Shown here: piece by piece, positions 60,241-64,000 of the stretch
Position numbering within the stretch: the first letter of the stretch is position 1
How the letters are laid out: every line of letters starts with the position of its first letter
DNA from: Deinococcus sp. QL22
Lineage (GTDB): Bacteria; Deinococcota; Deinococci; Deinococcales; Deinococcaceae
NCBI RefSeq assembly: GCF_023370075.1
Contig: NZ_CP097150.1
Span: 434,001-498,000, forward strand
Reading direction: 5' to 3'
DNA: 64,000 bases
Position numbers and translations under genes: made by a program
Notes under the pieces: model-generated
Seen by the model: only the letters and a program-made list of their open reading frames with translations
What the model was told of the DNA's origin: nothing
Databases searched by the model: none

Positions 60241-62844
60241 TCAGCCCACTGGAGTCCAATCGGGACTGGGGCGGCCGTAATAATAGCCTTGCAGCAAAGT
60301 CACACCCAGGTTGCGCAGCAACGTGCCTTCATCGGCATGTTCAACGCCTTCAGCCACGACGTCAAGGTTTAGCGCTTGGCTCAGGCCCACAATCGAGCGG
60401 ATCATGGCCTGCGCTTCAAGGTTGCCCCCACGCTCCAGGGCTGTGACAAATGAGCGGTCAATCTTGAGGCCCGACACTGCCAGCGTGCGCAGAATACTTA
60501 GGCTGGAATAGCCTGTCCCGAAATCATCGAGCATCACCCGCACCCCGAGGGCGCTGAGCGCGGCCAGAAGAGCCTGCACCCGTTCAGGCGACTCGATCAT
60601 CACGCTTTCAGTGATTTCGAGTTCCAAGCGCTCCGGAGGCAGGCCACTGAGGGCCAGTGCCCGCGTCACGTCACCCAACAAGTCGCCCTCCTGAAACTGC
60701 CGCACGGAGAGATTGACCGCCACCCGCACGTCTTTCCAAGTGGCTGCCCGCAAGCAGGCTTCACGCAGCACCCACGCGCCCAGCGCAACGATCCCGCCGC
60801 TACGCTCAAGGGCCGGGATAAACTCTGCCGGACTTTTGCGTCCCAGCGAAGCGCTGTTCCAACGCACCAGTGCCTCGGCGCACACGGGGCGGCAGGAGTG
60901 GGCGTCTACCAGTGGTTGGAAGTGCAGTTCAAATTCGTCTGCCTCCAGTGCCGTGGCCAGAGCGGCGTCCAGCGCAATGGCTTTGACCCGCAGTTCATCC
61001 CCGCCGCTGTAAACGTGCAGACGTCCTCCCCCTCTACGGGCATCTTCCAGCGCAATGTATGCAGCGCGGTGCAGGTTTTCAGTGCTGGGGCCGTGCTCCG
61101 GATGATGAACCAGCCCCGCGCTGCCAGAGACGTTGAGATCTTGACCCAAGACTGAGAAATTGCGCTGCAAGCTGCCGAGCACGGCCTCGGCCTGGGCTTC
61201 TCTAGCGTGCAGGGTTTCTCCGAACAGCAGCAGCAAAAACTCATTGTTGCTGGCACGGGCGAGAATGTCGTGCGGTTTGAGGACTGTTTTGAGTCGGGCA
61301 GCCACCTCCCGTAGCAACTGATCACCGCCGGCCGGACCCAACGCTTCGTTAAACTGCTTGAAGCGGTTGAGGTCAATCACCATCAAACTGAGGCCCCCGG
61401 ACTGCGGCTCTTGGGCGATTACAGCGTTGCTCAGCAGGGCGTGCAGCATGACCCGGTTGGGCAGGCCCGTGAGGTCGTCGTAAAACTTGCCGTGCTCAAG
61501 CGCAGCAATCGCTTCGGTGCGGGCGGAGTCGGCGGTGCGGCGCAGGTCGCGTTCATGCTGAATTTCGCGCCGTGTGGAGTGGAGTTCAGCTTCTCGGGTG
61601 AGATCTCGCGCCTGGGTCCTTAGGGCGACGTCCCGGAGTTTGTTGCTCAGCGCCGCCGCCTGCTTGAGATGGATGATGGCCTGGCGTGGATCGTCTGTTT
61701 CATACAGCTGGGCCAGCAGGTTATGAATGGTCAGAGCGTCCGCCGGCCGCACCGCTTGCTCGCTGATCGCCAGCGCGCGGTGCAGGAGGGGCGCGGCCCG
61801 TTGCGGGGTGGGCGAGCCCAGGTACTGCTCTGCACTCACCAGGAGCAGTTCCAATTGGGTGTCGATGTCGCTGCTGTGCTCGCTGAGCGCGGCGGCGTCT
61901 GCAAAGGCACGGTCAGCCGCTTTCTGCTGGCCTGTTTCCGCGTAGAGCAGGCCCAAGCTCTGTAACACCCCAGTTTGAACCTGGGGGTTGCTCAGGGCAC
62001 GGGCGACGTGCAGGGCGCCGGAGAGCAGCGCCTCTGCCTCAGGGTAGTTGCCGCATTGCCGGGCCATTTCGCCGCTGTTCAGGGACATCAAGCATTCTGC
62101 GGCCTCGTTTCCAGCGCGGGCGGCCACATCCTTGGCCCGCAGAAACTGTTCATAGGCCTCCTCATACTGGTGCGTGGTCTCATGGATCAATCCCAAGCCG
62201 GAATACACGTGTAGGGCGGATTCGAGTGGCTCAGCGCAGCGTGGCAACAAGAGTTGAGCCTGCGTCAGGGCTTCGACCGCTTCGGGGAGCCTCGCCTGCG
62301 CGTCAAGGATCAGCGCGGTGTTGCACAGCGCGCGGATCTGGCCGTCCACGTCCCCGAGCCGTTGGCGCAGGAGGAAGGCTTGGGCAATCAGGTTCAGCGC
62401 CTCGTCACTGTTCCCGGTGCGGTGGCGAACTTGGGCCAGGAACGACGTGGCGGCGGCCTGATGTGACAGGAGTTGCGTGGAAGCCGCTTCGTCTAGCGCG
62501 GCCCGAAAGTGTTGTGCGGCCTCGTGCAGCCGCCCGGTGCGGGTATCGGCCTGGCCGAGCAGCAAGGCGTACCGAACACGCTGCTCGGCGGTCTGGGGTG
62601 AGCAGGCGTCCAGCTGCACCCGCAGCCGCTCCAGCGCCCCGATCCGCAGCAGGATATCGGCGGCCATCAGCCGCAGATCCGGCCCGCACGTCGGATCGGG
62701 GCAGCCCTGTTCGATCAGTACGGTGAACCGCTCGAGCGCCTGTTCGGGGTGCGCAGCGCTTAGGGTCTGCAGGTTCGCTCGGGCGGCGACGTGCAGGCAA
62801 CTCGTTGTGTCTGCGTGGGCAAAGACTGAACCAGGCCGGGTCAC
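60241..62844 (-). CDS. TPR-GGDEF-EAL cyclic-di-GMP protein, GGDEF degenerate
   Basis: 867 residues from GTG 62844. Residues 20-430 form about ten tetratricopeptide-like repeats (for example ALLLGQADTRTGRLHEAAQHFRAAL). The GGDEF domain at 445-600 begins FYDDLTGLPNRVML, but the signature is ARASNNEFLLLLFG instead of GGDEF, so cyclase activity is unlikely. The EAL domain at 615-860 has CAEALVRW, VAVNLSVRQF, ELEITESVM, MLDDFGTGYSSLSIL and LKIDRSFV, so it should hydrolyse cyclic di-GMP. The TPR part gives protein-protein contact; no membrane helix. It starts one base after the S8 protease stop. Confidence 0.92.
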   Translation of the reverse strand: MTRPGSVFAHADTTSCLHVAARANLQTLSAAHPEQALERFTVLIEQGCPDPTCGPDLRLMAADILLRIGALERLRVQLDACSPQTAEQRVRYALLLGQADTRTGRLHEAAQHFRAALDEAASTQLLSHQAAATSFLAQVRHRTGNSDEALNLIAQAFLLRQRLGDVDGQIRALCNTALILDAQARLPEAVEALTQAQLLLPRCAEPLESALHVYSGLGLIHETTHQYEEAYEQFLRAKDVAARAGNEAAECLMSLNSGEMARQCGNYPEAEALLSGALHVARALSNPQVQTGVLQSLGLLYAETGQQKAADRAFADAAALSEHSSDIDTQLELLLVSAEQYLGSPTPQRAAPLLHRALAISEQAVRPADALTIHNLLAQLYETDDPRQAIIHLKQAAALSNKLRDVALRTQARDLTREAELHSTRREIQHERDLRRTADSARTEAIAALEHGKFYDDLTGLPNRVMLHALLSNAVIAQEPQSGGLSLMVIDLNRFKQFNEALGPAGGDQLLREVAARLKTVLKPHDILARASNNEFLLLLFGETLHAREAQAEAVLGSLQRNFSVLGQDLNVSGSAGLVHHPEHGPSTENLHRAAYIALEDARRGGGRLHVYSGGDELRVKAIALDAALATALEADEFELHFQPLVDAHSCRPVCAEALVRWNSASLGRKSPAEFIPALERSGGIVALGAWVLREACLRAATWKDVRVAVNLSVRQFQEGDLLGDVTRALALSGLPPERLELEITESVMIESPERVQALLAALSALGVRVMLDDFGTGYSSLSILRTLAVSGLKIDRSFVTALERGGNLEAQAMIRSIVGLSQALNLDVVAEGVEHADEGTLLRNLGVTLLQGYYYGRPSPDWTPVG

Positions 62845-62845
62845 G

Positions 62846-64000
62846 CTAGCGGGTCAGCGCGTCGAGATCGATGCGCCCCACCCCCAGTTTTCCGGTGTAG
62901 CCGGCGTTGCCGCTCAGGTCGCCGATGTTCTGCGCGGTCGCTTTCAGGCGCTCCGTGCTGTTGGCCGCCGAGCGGGCCGGCCCATGGGTCATTGCCAGCG
63001 CGACGCTGCCGGCCACCAGCGGGGCGCTCATGGAGGTGCCGCTCCAAGCTGCGGCTTGACCTTCAGGGGCTGGGCCGACCATGCCCTCGCCGGGGGCCAG
63101 CAGAGTGAGGGAGCCGTACTGCGAGAATGAACTCTTGCTCCCAGCGTGATTCACGCTGCCCACCGCGAGGTTCGCCGAGGTCAACCCAAATTCGGCGGCA
63201 GGATAATCTAGTCCCTCCCAGCCCTGGTTGCCCGCACTGGCCACCACCACCGCACCCAGCGCGTTGGCGTACTGGATGGCCTGCGTGACCGCTTGAACCG
63301 GCACGCCCGCCCCCAACGAGAGGTTGATGACGTTCGCGCCGTGGTCGGCGGCCCACACAATGGCCTGCGCCAGATCATCGACGTCACCCTGGCCCTGCTC
63401 GTCGAGCACCCGCAGCGGCATGACCCGTGCGCCGGGCGCCACGGTCAGGCTCAGGCCTGCGACTTCAGAGCCGTGCCCGACTGCGCCGCTGCCCATCTGG
63501 CCTTGATCTTGGGGCTGATCGTCGTTATCCACGAAGTCTTTCCAAGTGTGGACGGGACTGAGGCGTCCGGCAAAGGCCGGGTGGTTGAGATCCACTCCAG
63601 TGTCGATCACGGCGATGGTGACCCCCATCCCAGGTGTGCGGCCCTGCGCCGTGATACGGGCCTGCGCAGCGTCCAGTCCAATCGAGGTGTATTCCGCATA
63701 GTTGGCCGTGTTCGCGGCAGAGGCGCCGCTGCCGCTGCCCCAGAGGCCAATCGTTCCACTGCCCCACAGGCCAATCGTGCCGCTGCCCCAGAGACCAATG
63801 GTTCCACTGCCCCAGAGACCAATGGTTCCACTGCTGTTGAAATTGAGCACGCGGAAGACGTCTGCATTGCGCTCGACCGTCACGTCCGGATCGCGTTCAA
63901 GCGCTGCGCTTCTCAACGGTCCACCCACCACCCGGAGCAAGGCAAAGTTGGGCGTCCGGATCACCACCGCTCCGCCGTAGCGGGCCGACAGTTGCGCGTT
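62846..64000 (-). CDS. S8 (subtilisin-like) serine protease, 5' end outside window
   Basis: Open to the window edge; at least 384 codons. Numbered from the GTG at 63967, Asp122 lies in VIDTGVD, His165 in GHGSEVAG, Asn247 in SAGNQGW and Ser312 in SGTSMSAPLVAG. The propeptide part (YGGAVVIRTPNFALLRV..ERDPDVTVERNADVFRVLNF) is followed by four exact GTIGLWGS repeats, which form a Gly-rich linker before the catalytic domain. Probably exported. It forms an operon with the TPR-GGDEF-EAL gene 1 bp downstream. Confidence 0.94.
   Translation of the reverse strand, partial: NAQLSARYGGAVVIRTPNFALLRVVGGPLRSAALERDPDVTVERNADVFRVLNFNSSGTIGLWGSGTIGLWGSGTIGLWGSGTIGLWGSGSGASAANTANYAEYTSIGLDAAQARITAQGRTPGMGVTIAVIDTGVDLNHPAFAGRLSPVHTWKDFVDNDDQPQDQGQMGSGAVGHGSEVAGLSLTVAPGARVMPLRVLDEQGQGDVDDLAQAIVWAADHGANVINLSLGAGVPVQAVTQAIQYANALGAVVVASAGNQGWEGLDYPAAEFGLTSANLAVGSVNHAGSKSSFSQYGSLTLLAPGEGMVGPAPEGQAAAWSGTSMSAPLVAGSVALAMTHGPARSAANSTERLKATAQNIGDLSGNAGYTGKLGVGRIDLDALTR
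63741..63836 (-). repeat. Four tandem 24-bp repeats in the S8 gene
   Basis: Units at 63741, 63765, 63789 and 63813 differ at a few third positions but encode the same octapeptide GTIGLWGS. Confidence 0.9.

Overview
The window looks like accessory DNA from a Deinococcus-type bacterium, probably a plasmid or a genomic island. This is inferred from the high GC, the DUF305/DUF3105/DUF4396 metal genes, TAxxxT -10 boxes lying about 6 bp before start codons (typical of leaderless transcripts in this phylum), and the mix of IS3, IS1182 and IS982 elements. I saw no replication or partition gene, tRNA, rRNA or CRISPR array, so the replicon type cannot be told from the sequence.

Layout. 0-3 kb: an S8 protease cut by the window edge, a small I9-fold-like partner and a luciferase-like flavin oxidoreductase. 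2.8-6.1 kb: nested insertion sequences, with an IS1182 element carrying two nonsense codons between inverted halves of two different IS3 elements, beside an IS982 scrap. 6.3-14 kb: small unknown genes, a membrane-anchored Mrr-type nuclease, a lipoprotein hydrolase, and an XRE/S24 repressor with overlapping operators. 14-19 kb: DUF4142 protein, a sigma-region-2-only protein, an alpha/beta hydrolase, and a GAF histidine kinase broken by one stop codon. 20-22 kb: a secreted beta-propeller protein.

22-53 kb is mainly metal and redox handling. It holds a MerR / CopZ-like / MerB-like cluster with a textbook MerR promoter but no mercuric reductase; a PhoB-type two-component pair next to a copper-chaperone-like HMA protein and a TauE-cupredoxin fusion; a DUF4396 protein sharing an upstream motif with that fusion; an AKR-SDR-epimerase operon; DoxX proteins; an atypical P-type ATPase with a DUF6110-like partner; a 5'-nucleotidase; a multicopper oxidase-ZIP operon divergent from a DoxX-DtxR operon with a DtxR-like box in each promoter; and a DUF3105-DUF305-CDF-x-ArsR-x operon next to a Zn/Cd/Pb-type P-type ATPase with an SmtB-like operator. 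The parts fit a multi-metal homeostasis island with at least four kinds of metal sensor or operator.

53.5-59.3 kb holds small orphan genes, mostly on the minus strand, separated by recurring terminator-like hairpins and a repeated flank. 60.2-64 kb holds an operon of a second S8 protease (also cut by the window edge) and a TPR-GGDEF-EAL protein whose GGDEF motif is degenerate.
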